Shown here in pieces: positions 1 through 6,083 of a stretch of 46,742 nucleotides of DNA. The DNA lies in the NCBI RefSeq assembly GCF_003668875.1, contig NZ_RAWM01000066.1, positions 1-46,742 of the forward strand, in the 5' to 3' direction. The notes under the pieces were generated by a model that was not told the DNA's origin, did not search any database, and saw nothing but the letters and a program-made list of their open reading frames with translations. Every line of letters begins with the position of its first letter. The first letter of the stretch is position 1. The stretch is from Corallococcus interemptor. GTDB taxonomy: Bacteria; Myxococcota; Myxococcia; Myxococcales; Myxococcaceae. The position numbers and the translations under genes were made by a program.

Positions 1-92
1 GGGCGACGGTGGGGTGGGAGGTGCCCGCGCTCCTGGCGTTCGCAACGGTGTTCGTGGGGCTGGCCGCGTTCAGCGTGAGCCGCCGCGAGTAG
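1..92 (+). CDS. C-terminal end of a membrane protein, possibly an ABC-2 type permease (partial)
   Basis: Only the last 29 codons are present, read in frame 3 and ending in TAG at 90-92. They encode a hydrophobic stretch (VPALLAFATVFVGLAAFSV) followed by a short basic tail, SRRE. A final transmembrane helix with a positive cytoplasmic end is how many ABC-2 type permease subunits finish, but this fragment is too short to prove the family. The next gene, a copper-protein-like lipoprotein, starts about 105 bases downstream, so an export or cofactor-maturation operon is possible. That a membrane protein ends here is fairly clear; the family is a guess. Confidence 0.4.
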   Translation, partial: ATVGWEVPALLAFATVFVGLAAFSVSRRE

Positions 93-198
93 TTCGCGCG
101 GGCCCAGGGTTGCCTGGGGGTTGTTGGACTTGCCCGGTGCCTTCCACTACGACGGCGGGCACCGCATCACGGAAGAATCCTCCAGAGGAGACCGCCTC

Positions 199-1026
199 AT
201 GAAGCTGCGCCTGTTTGGCTTGTCGATGGTCGGTGTCGCGGGGCTGCTGGCCCTGCCCGCGTGCAAGAAGGAGGAGGCGCCCGCGCCCGCCGCGGCGGCC
301 CCCACCCGGGAGGCCACGCCTCCGGCCCCCACGGCGGGAGCGGGGACGGGCGAGGCGGCGGCCCCGGCGGCTCCGGCGGGCAACGGCGTGGTGAAGGGCA
401 CGGTGTCCTTCACCGGCACGCCGCCGGCGATGGCGGACCTGGCGCCCAGCGCCGACCCGGCGTGTGACGGGCGGCCGGAGAAGGAGCAGTCCGTGCTGGT
501 GAAGGACGGCAAGCTCCAGAACGTGCTGGTGCGCGTGAAGGGCCCCGTCGCGGGCGCGCCGTCCGCGCCGCCGTCCGAGCCGGTGGTGGTGGACCAGTCC
601 AAGTGCACCTACGTGCCGCGCGTGCAGGGCGCGGTGGCGGGCCAGCAGGTGGTGTTCAAGAACAGCGACGGCACGCTGCACAACGTGCGCGGCGTGGTGG
701 GCACGCGGCCCCTGTTCAACGTGGCGCAGCCGCCGTCCGGCGCGCCGGTGCAGAAGCCGCTGCCGGCGGACGCGGAGGTGCTGCGCCTCAAGTGCGACGT
801 GCACCCGTGGATGACGGCCTACGTGGTGAGCAACGCCAACCCGTACTTCACCACCACCGGCGCGGACGGCTCCTTCACGCTGACGGGCCTGCCCGCGGGC
901 ACGTACACGCTGGAGGCGTGGCACGAGACGCTGGGCACCAAGACGGCGGAGGTCACCGTGAAGGACGGCGCGCCCGCGGAGGCGACGTTCGCCTTCGCCG
1001 CGACGGACGCGCAGGCGAAGCAGTAG
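199..1026 (+). CDS. Lipoprotein with an amicyanin-like cupredoxin site and carboxypeptidase-regulatory-like fold
   Basis: The protein has 275 residues. ATG at 199 is chosen because AGAGGAG lies at 184-190 and a clean lipoprotein signal follows, ending in the lipobox LPAC with Cys22. Residues 23-55 are a Pro/Ala/Glu linker. Residues 55-110 (NGVVKGTVSFTGTPP) and the end (DGSFTLTGLPAGTYTLEAW) look like a carboxypeptidase-regulatory-like beta sandwich. Between them sits a cupredoxin-like section with candidate copper ligands His161 (in DGTLHNV), Cys199, His202 and Met205 in CDVHPWM. The Cys-x2-His-x2-Met spacing is that of amicyanin. Related proteins are often annotated as plastocyanin-like or methylamine-utilization proteins. 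Lipid anchoring and the copper site suggest periplasmic electron transfer or copper binding; the partner is unknown. Confidence 0.85.
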   Translation: MKLRLFGLSMVGVAGLLALPACKKEEAPAPAAAAPTREATPPAPTAGAGTGEAAAPAAPAGNGVVKGTVSFTGTPPAMADLAPSADPACDGRPEKEQSVLVKDGKLQNVLVRVKGPVAGAPSAPPSEPVVVDQSKCTYVPRVQGAVAGQQVVFKNSDGTLHNVRGVVGTRPLFNVAQPPSGAPVQKPLPADAEVLRLKCDVHPWMTAYVVSNANPYFTTTGADGSFTLTGLPAGTYTLEAWHETLGTKTAEVTVKDGAPAEATFAFAATDAQAKQ

Positions 1027-1062
1027 TCAGGTAGCGGGGGAGGGGCTGCAAGCGCGGCCCCT

Positions 1063-2454
1063 TCACCCCGGCACGCCCGGAGGCCCGGCCTTGCGCACCG
1101 TGAAGCCCACGCGCGCGCCTCCATGGGGCCGGTTCTCCGCGAACGTCTCCCCGCCGTGGGCCCGGGCAATGCGCTGCACCAGCGCGAGCCCCAGCCCCAG
1201 CGACCCTGCCTCGCGCGCCTCGCCGCCCCGGTCCTTCCGGTAGAACGGCTGGAAGATGCGCTGCTCCTCGCCGGGCAGGAGCCCCGGCCCCCGGTCCTCC
1301 ACGCTGAAGGCCAGGTGCTCCTTCCCGTGCTCCTGGATGCGCAGCGACTCCACGCCCACGCCGTGCTTGCGCGCGTTGTCGAGCAGGTTCACCAGCGCGC
1401 GGCCCAGCAGCGTCGCGTCCGCCATCAGCGCCACGTCGTCCGTCTCCGGCTGAAGCAGCGTCGCGGACAGCCCCACGCGCTCCAGTGCCTGCGCCGCCAG
1501 CACGCCTGCCTCCAGCGCCTTGGGCGTCAGCTGTCCGAAGTCCAGGCGCGAGCTGGCCAGAAGCTCGCCCACCAGCGCGTCCAGCTCCACCACCTCGCGG
1601 TCCACCTGGTCCAACGTGCGCGGGTTGCCTCCGCCGTCGCGCAACAGCTCCGTCAGCACCCGCAGGCGCGCCAGCGGCGTGCGCAGCTCGTGGGACACCG
1701 CCGCCAGCAGCTCGCGCTGATCCGCCAGCTGCTTCTCGATGCGCGCGGCCATGTCGTTGAAGGACTCGGCGAGCACCGCGAAGTCTCCGGTGAGGTGGCG
1801 GTCCAGGCTCGCGCGCGTGCCCAGCTGGCCCTCGCCCAGCGCCTGGGTGGCCTTCACCAGCGTGTCCACCGGCCGTGCCAGCCGGAAGGAGATGCCGCCC
1901 GCCGCCGTCCACAGCACCAGCACCGCGATGCCCAGCGGCAGCACGGCGCGCCACGGGCCTCGCGAGCGGTTCTGCAGGTAGCAGGCCTGCAGCGTGCCCA
2001 GCTGCGTGTCGTCCCGCATCACCGGGATGCTCGCGTCCGGCTTCGCGCAAGGAGCGCCGCCCCGCGCCACCGCCGCGCCGGACAGGTCCGTCAGCACGAC
2101 GTCCACGTCCAGGTCGTCGGAGATGCTGCGCACCAGGGACTCGCGCTCGGCGGGCCTGTCCCACACCTCCGCGAAGCGGTGCCCCACGAACGCGCGGACG
2201 CGCTCCGTCTCCTGCCGCCAGCTGTTGCCGCCGGTGAGGTTCATCACCCACGACACCACCAGCACCGTCACCAGGATGGTGAGCCCGAACATGACGAACA
2301 GGCGCCGCCGCAGCCGCTCCTGCACGTAGGAGCCCAGCCGGCCCAGGTGGAACTTGCGCCGGTGGTGCTCTCGCGCGTGGCGGCCGAAGCCCCGCCTCAG
2401 TCCCGGCGCGCAGGGGTCTCCTTCCGGAGGCCAGTGGCGGTGGCCCCAGCCCAT
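1063..2454 (-). CDS. Two-component sensor histidine kinase, CpxA/BaeS-like
   Basis: The protein has 463 residues. Its ATG overlaps the stop of the response regulator gene as ATGA (2452-2456), so the two are translationally coupled. The N-terminal 40 residues are cytoplasmic and rich in His and Arg. A first membrane segment spans about 52-72, a periplasmic sensor region about 73-168 holds two Cys (136 and 158), and a second membrane segment spans about 170-190. A HAMP linker (RLARPVDTLVKATQALG) follows, then a HisKA domain with the phospho-acceptor His255 in AAVSHELRTPLARLR. The ATPase domain has its N box at about 353-364 (LVNLLDNARKHG), G1 at VEDRGPGLLPGE and a G2-like SLGLGLALV. It should phosphorylate the adjacent regulator. 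The His-rich leader and the CpxP-like operon partner hint at metal or envelope stress sensing. Confidence 0.95.
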   Translation of the reverse strand: MGWGHRHWPPEGDPCAPGLRRGFGRHAREHHRRKFHLGRLGSYVQERLRRRLFVMFGLTILVTVLVVSWVMNLTGGNSWRQETERVRAFVGHRFAEVWDRPAERESLVRSISDDLDVDVVLTDLSGAAVARGGAPCAKPDASIPVMRDDTQLGTLQACYLQNRSRGPWRAVLPLGIAVLVLWTAAGGISFRLARPVDTLVKATQALGEGQLGTRASLDRHLTGDFAVLAESFNDMAARIEKQLADQRELLAAVSHELRTPLARLRVLTELLRDGGGNPRTLDQVDREVVELDALVGELLASSRLDFGQLTPKALEAGVLAAQALERVGLSATLLQPETDDVALMADATLLGRALVNLLDNARKHGVGVESLRIQEHGKEHLAFSVEDRGPGLLPGEEQRIFQPFYRKDRGGEAREAGSLGLGLALVQRIARAHGGETFAENRPHGGARVGFTVRKAGPPGVPG

Positions 2455-3134
2455 CAGGTGCCCTCCTTGGCGAAGACGTAGCCCACGCCGCGCACCGTCT
2501 TGATGAGGCGCGTGCCCACGTCCCCCAGCTTCTGGCGCAGGTGGGAGATGTGCACGTCCACCGTGCGCTCGCTCACCACCGTGTCGTTGCGTCCCGCCTC
2601 GCCCAAGAGCGCGTCGCGGGGAATCACCCGGCCCGCGCGCCGCACCAGCGCGAGCAGCAGGTCGAACTCCAGGCCCGTCAGCTCCACGGACCGCCCCTCC
2701 ACCTTCACCTCGCGCCCGGACACGTCGATGGAGACCCCGCTCGACTCGATGCGGTCCGCCACCGCCGCCGGCTGCGCCCGCCGCAGCACCGCGCGCAGGC
2801 GGGCGAGCAGCTCGCGCGGGCCGAAGGGCTTGGGAAGGTAGTCATCCGCGCCCAGCTCCAGCCCCACCACGCGGTCCGTCTCGTCGCCCTTGGCGGTGAG
2901 CATCAGCACGGGGATGCGGCTCTTCGCCCGGATGCGCTTGCACACCTCCAGGCCGTCCATGCCCGGCATCATCACGTCCAGGAGCACGGCGTCGAAGGCG
3001 TTCGCCTCCAGCGCCGCCAGCCCCCGGCCACCGTCGGGCGCGTGGCTGACGGCAATGCCGTTCTGCCCGAGGTACTCCGCGAGCAGTTCGAACATCCGGG
3101 TGTCGTCATCGATGAGCAGGACGCGGGTGGGCAT
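2454..3134 (-). CDS. OmpR/PhoB-family response regulator, CpxR-like
   Basis: The protein has 226 residues. The receiver domain spans about 1-120, with the acidic pocket at Asp9-Asp11, phospho-acceptor Asp53 in LLDVMMPGMDG, Thr80 in MLTAKG and Lys102 in LPKPFG. The winged-helix DNA-binding domain spans about 130-223, with typical elements (LTGLEFDLLLALVRRAG, VHISHLRQKLGD, IKTVRGVGYVF). The gene is the third of a leftward operon: CpxP-like protein, small exported protein, this regulator, kinase. The gap to the preceding small gene is 15 bases, and its stop overlaps the kinase start. It probably activates its own operon under envelope stress, as CpxR does with cpxP, but that is inference from context. 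Confidence 0.96.
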   Translation of the reverse strand: MPTRVLLIDDDTRMFELLAEYLGQNGIAVSHAPDGGRGLAALEANAFDAVLLDVMMPGMDGLEVCKRIRAKSRIPVLMLTAKGDETDRVVGLELGADDYLPKPFGPRELLARLRAVLRRAQPAAVADRIESSGVSIDVSGREVKVEGRSVELTGLEFDLLLALVRRAGRVIPRDALLGEAGRNDTVVSERTVDVHISHLRQKLGDVGTRLIKTVRGVGYVFAKEGT

Positions 3135-3149
3135 GGGCGGGGGCGAATC

Positions 3150-3365
3150 CTAACGTGCTCCCGGCGCGTCGGCGGTGCCCGCGGTGCCCTGCGGCCTCTG
3201 CCCGTGCCAGTCCCAGTACGGAGGCATCCCGTTGCGGTAGGCGGGGCCGCCCCAGTCTCCCCGGTGGCAGGCGGAGCGGTGGTGGCGGGCGAGGCTCGCG
3301 AAGCCGGAGGCATAGCCTCCGAGGGCACCCGCGGCGAGGAGGACGACGAGCAGACGGTGGCGCAT
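3150..3365 (-). CDS. Small exported protein of the CpxP-like operon (unknown function)
   Basis: The protein has 71 residues. The N-terminus (MRHRLLVVLLAAGALGGYASG) is a good signal peptide or membrane anchor. The rest is short and rich in His, Trp, Gly and Pro (HHRSACHRGDWGG, MPPYWDWHG) with one Cys. No family is recognised. It lies 33 bases after the CpxP-like gene and 15 bases before the response regulator on the same strand, so cotranscription is very likely. The His/Cys content repeats the theme of the CpxP-like protein and of the kinase leader and suggests metal contact, which is inference. An open frame of this length can arise by chance at such GC content, but the signal peptide and operon position favour a real gene. 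Confidence 0.65.
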   Translation of the reverse strand: MRHRLLVVLLAAGALGGYASGFASLARHHRSACHRGDWGGPAYRNGMPPYWDWHGQRPQGTAGTADAPGAR

Positions 3366-3398
3366 GGGCAGATCTCCAGAGAGAAGAGGGCAGGGGGT

Positions 3399-3932
3399 TC
3401 AGACGAAGGACGCGGGGCCGTCATCGTTGTGGGGACGGCCACCCCAGCGGCCGTACCCGCCGCAGTGACGCCCGTGCCAGCCCCGGCCCCCGCCGCGCCA
3501 GCCTTGGCCCCAGCCGTGCTCGATGATGTCCGCGAGCTCGCGGCGCTGGTTGGGCTCCAGCGCCTCGTGCACCTGGGACAGGGCGTCCTGCACCGCGTTG
3601 CGCAGCGTCTCCAGGGCCACGTCGTGGCGGGTGAACAGCTCGCGGAGCATGGCGCCGTCGAAGTGCTCTCCGCGCAGCGAGCCCGCGAGCGACGTGCGGC
3701 TGGGGCCCCACTGGTCCTTCACCTTGGCGCAGGCCTCGCGCACGTTCTCCACGGCCTTCACGATGACCTTCTCCTGGCCGGGGGACGTCTCCAGCCGCTC
3801 GAAGAGCCAGCGCAGCCGGGGGCGCATGCCGAAGCGGCCTCCCCGGTGGTGGCCGTAGTGGCCGTGGCGCCCCCGGCGCAGGGTGGCGAAGAGACCGGCG
3901 AGGCAGGCGGTACCGAAAATGAATCCGAACAT
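3399..3932 (-). CDS. CpxP/Spy-like periplasmic stress protein (heavy-metal-resistance/LTXXQ type)
   Basis: The protein has 177 residues. The N-terminus (MFGFIFGTACLAGLFATLRRG) is a membrane anchor or uncleaved signal, followed by a His/Gly/Arg-rich stretch (RHGHYGHHRGGRFG). The core from about 40 to 140 is helical and resembles the Spy/CpxP heavy-metal sensor family. It has an LTXXQ-like segment, LEPNQRRELADIIEHG. The C-terminal 35 residues are Gly/Trp/His/Arg-rich with one Cys. Family members are periplasmic chaperones or metal-binding negative sensors that repress the Cpx-type kinase. It is the first gene of the leftward operon with the regulator and kinase downstream, which supports that role. 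The family match is by pattern, not by alignment. Confidence 0.8.
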   Translation of the reverse strand: MFGFIFGTACLAGLFATLRRGRHGHYGHHRGGRFGMRPRLRWLFERLETSPGQEKVIVKAVENVREACAKVKDQWGPSRTSLAGSLRGEHFDGAMLRELFTRHDVALETLRNAVQDALSQVHEALEPNQRRELADIIEHGWGQGWRGGGRGWHGRHCGGYGRWGGRPHNDDGPASFV

Positions 3933-4277
3933 GGGCTTGGCTCCAGGAAGCAGGCGGGCACCCGCTTGGGTGGACCCGCGTCGTTTCTGACGGAGCTCAA
4001 GGTAGAAGGCGGGTGTGAAGCCTGGTTCCGGGGGCGGTGAAGAAGTGTGAAGGCCTCCGGAATGCCCCGCGGGGCATGGGATGTTCCAATGCCGGGCCTC
4101 GACTCCAGCCGCTGTGTCGGGTGGAGGACGACTGTCGGTGGGATTCCACCCTCAGGAGTGGAGTTCCCGCTGGAAGTGGGTAGAGTGCCCGGCGTGCCGG
4201 GGCGGTGTTCGTTCCGGCACCGGTGGAAGGCGCGAGCCTGTCACCTGTACAGAGCAGAGAAAGAGAAGAGACTCACA
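3933..4277. other. Divergent control region between the Cpx-like operon and cspA
   Basis: These 345 bases separate two divergent transcription units and hold no convincing gene. An in-frame upstream extension of cspA exists here but has no family features. The region contains a perfect 16-bp palindrome at 4062-4077 and an imperfect hairpin around 4140-4170 (GGGATTCCAC paired with GTGGAGTTCCC). The long untranslated leader expected for a cold-shock mRNA probably occupies its right half. No clear sigma-70 type -35/-10 pair could be picked with confidence. Confidence 0.6.
4062..4077. promoter_or_regulatory. Perfect 16-bp palindrome, candidate operator
   Basis: ATGCCCCGCGGGGCAT reads identically on both strands. 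It lies 130 bases upstream of the CpxP-like gene start and 200 bases upstream of cspA, inside the divergent intergenic region. A palindrome without a loop is more typical of a dimeric regulator site than of a terminator. The binding protein is unknown; the local OmpR-type regulator normally binds direct repeats, which argues against it. Confidence 0.4.
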
Positions 4278-4478
4278 ATGGCAACTGGTACCGTGAAGTG
4301 GTTCAACGACGCGAAGGGTTTCGGCTTCATCGCGCAGGACAATGGCGAAGACGTTTTCTGCCACCACACTGCGATCAACATGGATGGCTTCCGCACCCTG
4401 GCTGAAGGCCAGAAGGTGGAGTTCGAAGTCACCAAGGGCCCCAAGGGCCTGCAGGCGCAGAACGTTCGCGCGGCCTGA
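4278..4478 (+). CDS. cspA: Cold-shock protein, CspA family
   Basis: The protein has 66 residues, the usual family length. The start at 4278 is set by family length, the standard N-terminus [18 protein letters not shown] and a purine-rich ribosome site AGAGAAGAG at 4262-4270. The RNP1 motif KGFGFIA (13-19) and the RNP2-like DVFCHH (25-30) are present, so the single OB-fold should bind single-stranded nucleic acid and melt RNA structure. The gene has its own leader (see the upstream region) and two strong hairpins behind it, so it appears monocistronic. Whether it is cold-induced, constitutive or developmental cannot be told from sequence. Confidence 0.97.
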   Translation: MATGTVKWFNDAKGFGFIAQDNGEDVFCHHTAINMDGFRTLAEGQKVEFEVTKGPKGLQAQNVRAA

Positions 4479-4493
4479 GCCAGCTGAACCTTC

Positions 4494-4515
4494 GACTCAC
4501 CCCTTGAGGTGAGTC
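4494..4515 (+). terminator. First hairpin after cspA
   Basis: Perfect 8-bp inverted repeat: GACTCACC (4494-4501), loop CCTTGA, GGTGAGTC (4508-4515). It starts 15 bases after the cspA stop codon and has no U-run of its own. It could stabilise the mRNA 3' end or act with the second hairpin. Confidence 0.6.
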
Positions 4516-4521
4516 TTCGAA

Positions 4522-4555
4522 GCCCAGTCTCCCCAACGGAGGCTGGGCTTTCGTC
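4522..4555 (+). terminator. Intrinsic terminator of cspA
   Basis: An 11-bp stem with one G-T wobble: GCCCAGTCTCC (4522-4532), loop CCAAC, GGAGGCTGGGC (4538-4548). A T-rich tail TTTCGTC follows. It is the most canonical Rho-independent terminator in the window and sits six bases after the first hairpin. Confidence 0.85.
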
Positions 4556-4675
4556 TTTCCGGACGCAGGGCGGGCGAGCGGCCATCCCGACGCGGTCCGC
4601 CACGGCCCGGGGTCTTCCCTACCTTCTCCCAGGAGGAGCGCGGCGCCGGACGCCGCCCCCCAAGGAGAGGCGAAC

Positions 4676-5041
4676 ATGGGCGACACCAGCGTGAAGAAGG
4701 TCGAGAGCCGCCATTCCCCCAAGGGGGAGATGGGCCAGAAGTACCTCGCATCCGGCGTCCGCGTGGCCATGCGCCTCTGGGAGGACGAGCCGCCCGCCGA
4801 GGCCAAGCCCGCCAGCACGCGCGACTACGAGACCGTGGGCTTCGTGCTCAAGGGGCGCGCGGAGCTGCACCTGGAGGGACAGATCATCCTGCTGAACCCG
4901 GGTGACTCCTGGCTCGTGCCGCGCGGGGCCAGCCACACGTACAAGGTCCTGGAGACCTTCTCCGCCGTGGAGGCGACCAGCCCCGTGTCCTCCGCGCACG
5001 GCCGTGACGAGCACGAGGCCCCGAAGGGCGCCAAGGCCTGA
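4676..5041 (+). CDS. Cupin-domain protein
   Basis: The protein has 121 residues. ATG at 4676 follows AAGGAGAGG (about 4661-4669). A single small beta-barrel cupin domain is visible from about residue 50 to 105: RDYETVGFVLKGRAELHL, then LLNPGDSWLVPRGASHTY. Of the usual metal ligands only the late His (in ASHTY) and possible acidic residues are present. The HxH pair of motif 1 is missing, so it may not bind metal and could be a binding or sensor protein rather than an enzyme. The gene ends 10 bases before a strong hairpin, so it is probably a single-gene unit. Substrate unknown. Confidence 0.88.
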   Translation: MGDTSVKKVESRHSPKGEMGQKYLASGVRVAMRLWEDEPPAEAKPASTRDYETVGFVLKGRAELHLEGQIILLNPGDSWLVPRGASHTYKVLETFSAVEATSPVSSAHGRDEHEAPKGAKA

Positions 5042-5051
5042 CGCGCCACTC

Positions 5052-5085
5052 GCGCCAGGTGGCCCATGTGCAAGCCACCTGGCGC
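5052..5085 (+). terminator. Strong 12-bp hairpin after the cupin gene
   Basis: Perfect inverted repeat: GCGCCAGGTGGC (5052-5063), 10-base loop, GCCACCTGGCGC (5074-5085). It begins 11 bases after the cupin stop codon. There is no U-run, which is common for terminators in very GC-rich genomes. An in-frame ATG at 5066 for the next gene lies in its loop, which argues for the later start at 5126. Confidence 0.75.
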
Positions 5086-5125
5086 TGAGCCTGTCAGCCC
5101 CTCGGGCACGCCGCGTCCGGGGCGC

Positions 5126-5938
5126 ATGCGAATCCTGTCTGTCGAAGAGAAGCCCCTTCATGAATGGTGGTACCTGAACGCGGCGCCGCGCGGTGGAAGC
5201 CGCCCGGAGCGGCTGCCCTTGCTCTGCGGTTGGGTGGATGCCCTTCCGGAGGACTTGGACGCGGTCATCGCGCTCTCGGACCTCCAGGGCATGGCGCCAC
5301 ATGCCCTGCAGGACGGCGCGGCGGCGCTCTTGGGAGAGGTCCTGGCCGACGAGCTGGCGATGATGGGCGAGGCGGGCGACCTGCCTCCCGCGAGCCGCAC
5401 CGGCATCATCCTGGCCGGAGACCTCTTCTCCAACGCCACCGCGGATGAGCGCGGCGCCTCCGGTGACGTGCGCAGCGTCTGGACCGCCTTCACCCGGAAC
5501 TTCCGCTGGGTCGTCGGCGTGGCCGGGAATCACGACACCTTCGGGCGGGGCCTGGAACTGGAGCGCTTCTTCCGCCAACCCGGGCGCGAGCTGCTGGACG
5601 GCGGCGTCGTCGCGCCGGACGGACTGTCGGTGGGCGGGGTGAGCTACATCATCGGGCGCCCGGACAAGCTCAACCGGCGCGAGCAGTCCGCCCAGCTGGA
5701 GCGGATTGAGATGGTGCTGCTCCAGGAACCCGAGGTGCTGGTCCTCCACGAGGGCCCGGATGCTCCGGGGCTGCGCGGCAACCCCATCATCCGCGAGGCG
5801 GTGGAACCCTGGAGCCGGCTGCTCGTCGTCTGCGGCCACTGTCATTGGGACGTGCCCTTCGTCACGCTCCCCAGCGGCACCCAGGTCCTCAACGTGGATG
5901 CGCGAGCGGTGATCCTCAGGCGCGCCGGGGCGAAGTGA
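5126..5938 (+). CDS. Metallophosphoesterase (calcineurin-like)
   Basis: The protein has 270 residues. ATG at 5126 (MRILSVEEKPLHEWWY) is preferred over the in-frame ATG at 5066, which would sit in the loop of a terminator-like hairpin; neither has a good ribosome site. Metallophosphatase motifs are visible: SDLQG near residue 50, GDLFSN near 105, GNHD at 134-137, a His in LVLHEGPD, and GHCHW at 237-241. The first motif is normally DxH; here it is Asp-Leu-Gln, so one metal ligand position is altered. It should be a soluble, two-metal phosphoesterase of unknown substrate. No partner gene is obvious. Confidence 0.85.
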   Translation: MRILSVEEKPLHEWWYLNAAPRGGSRPERLPLLCGWVDALPEDLDAVIALSDLQGMAPHALQDGAAALLGEVLADELAMMGEAGDLPPASRTGIILAGDLFSNATADERGASGDVRSVWTAFTRNFRWVVGVAGNHDTFGRGLELERFFRQPGRELLDGGVVAPDGLSVGGVSYIIGRPDKLNRREQSAQLERIEMVLLQEPEVLVLHEGPDAPGLRGNPIIREAVEPWSRLLVVCGHCHWDVPFVTLPSGTQVLNVDARAVILRRAGAK

Positions 5939-6083
5939 GCAGCCGCGCGTTCCGTGCTGACGCAGGCGCTTGTTGAGGTGACGCGGCGCCAGGGCCAGTG
6001 CTGGGCCCGCCAGGGGCGAGCGCACCGTGGCATCCGGCTTGCGTAGGGATTGGGGCATCCCCTCGCATCGGAAGAGAGCCCCC

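Noticed and set aside
4022-4050. GGAACC-like ECF sigma promoter upstream of the CpxP-like gene (minus strand)
   Set aside because: The -35-like GGAACC is present, but no convincing -10 element at proper distance; too weak to annotate.
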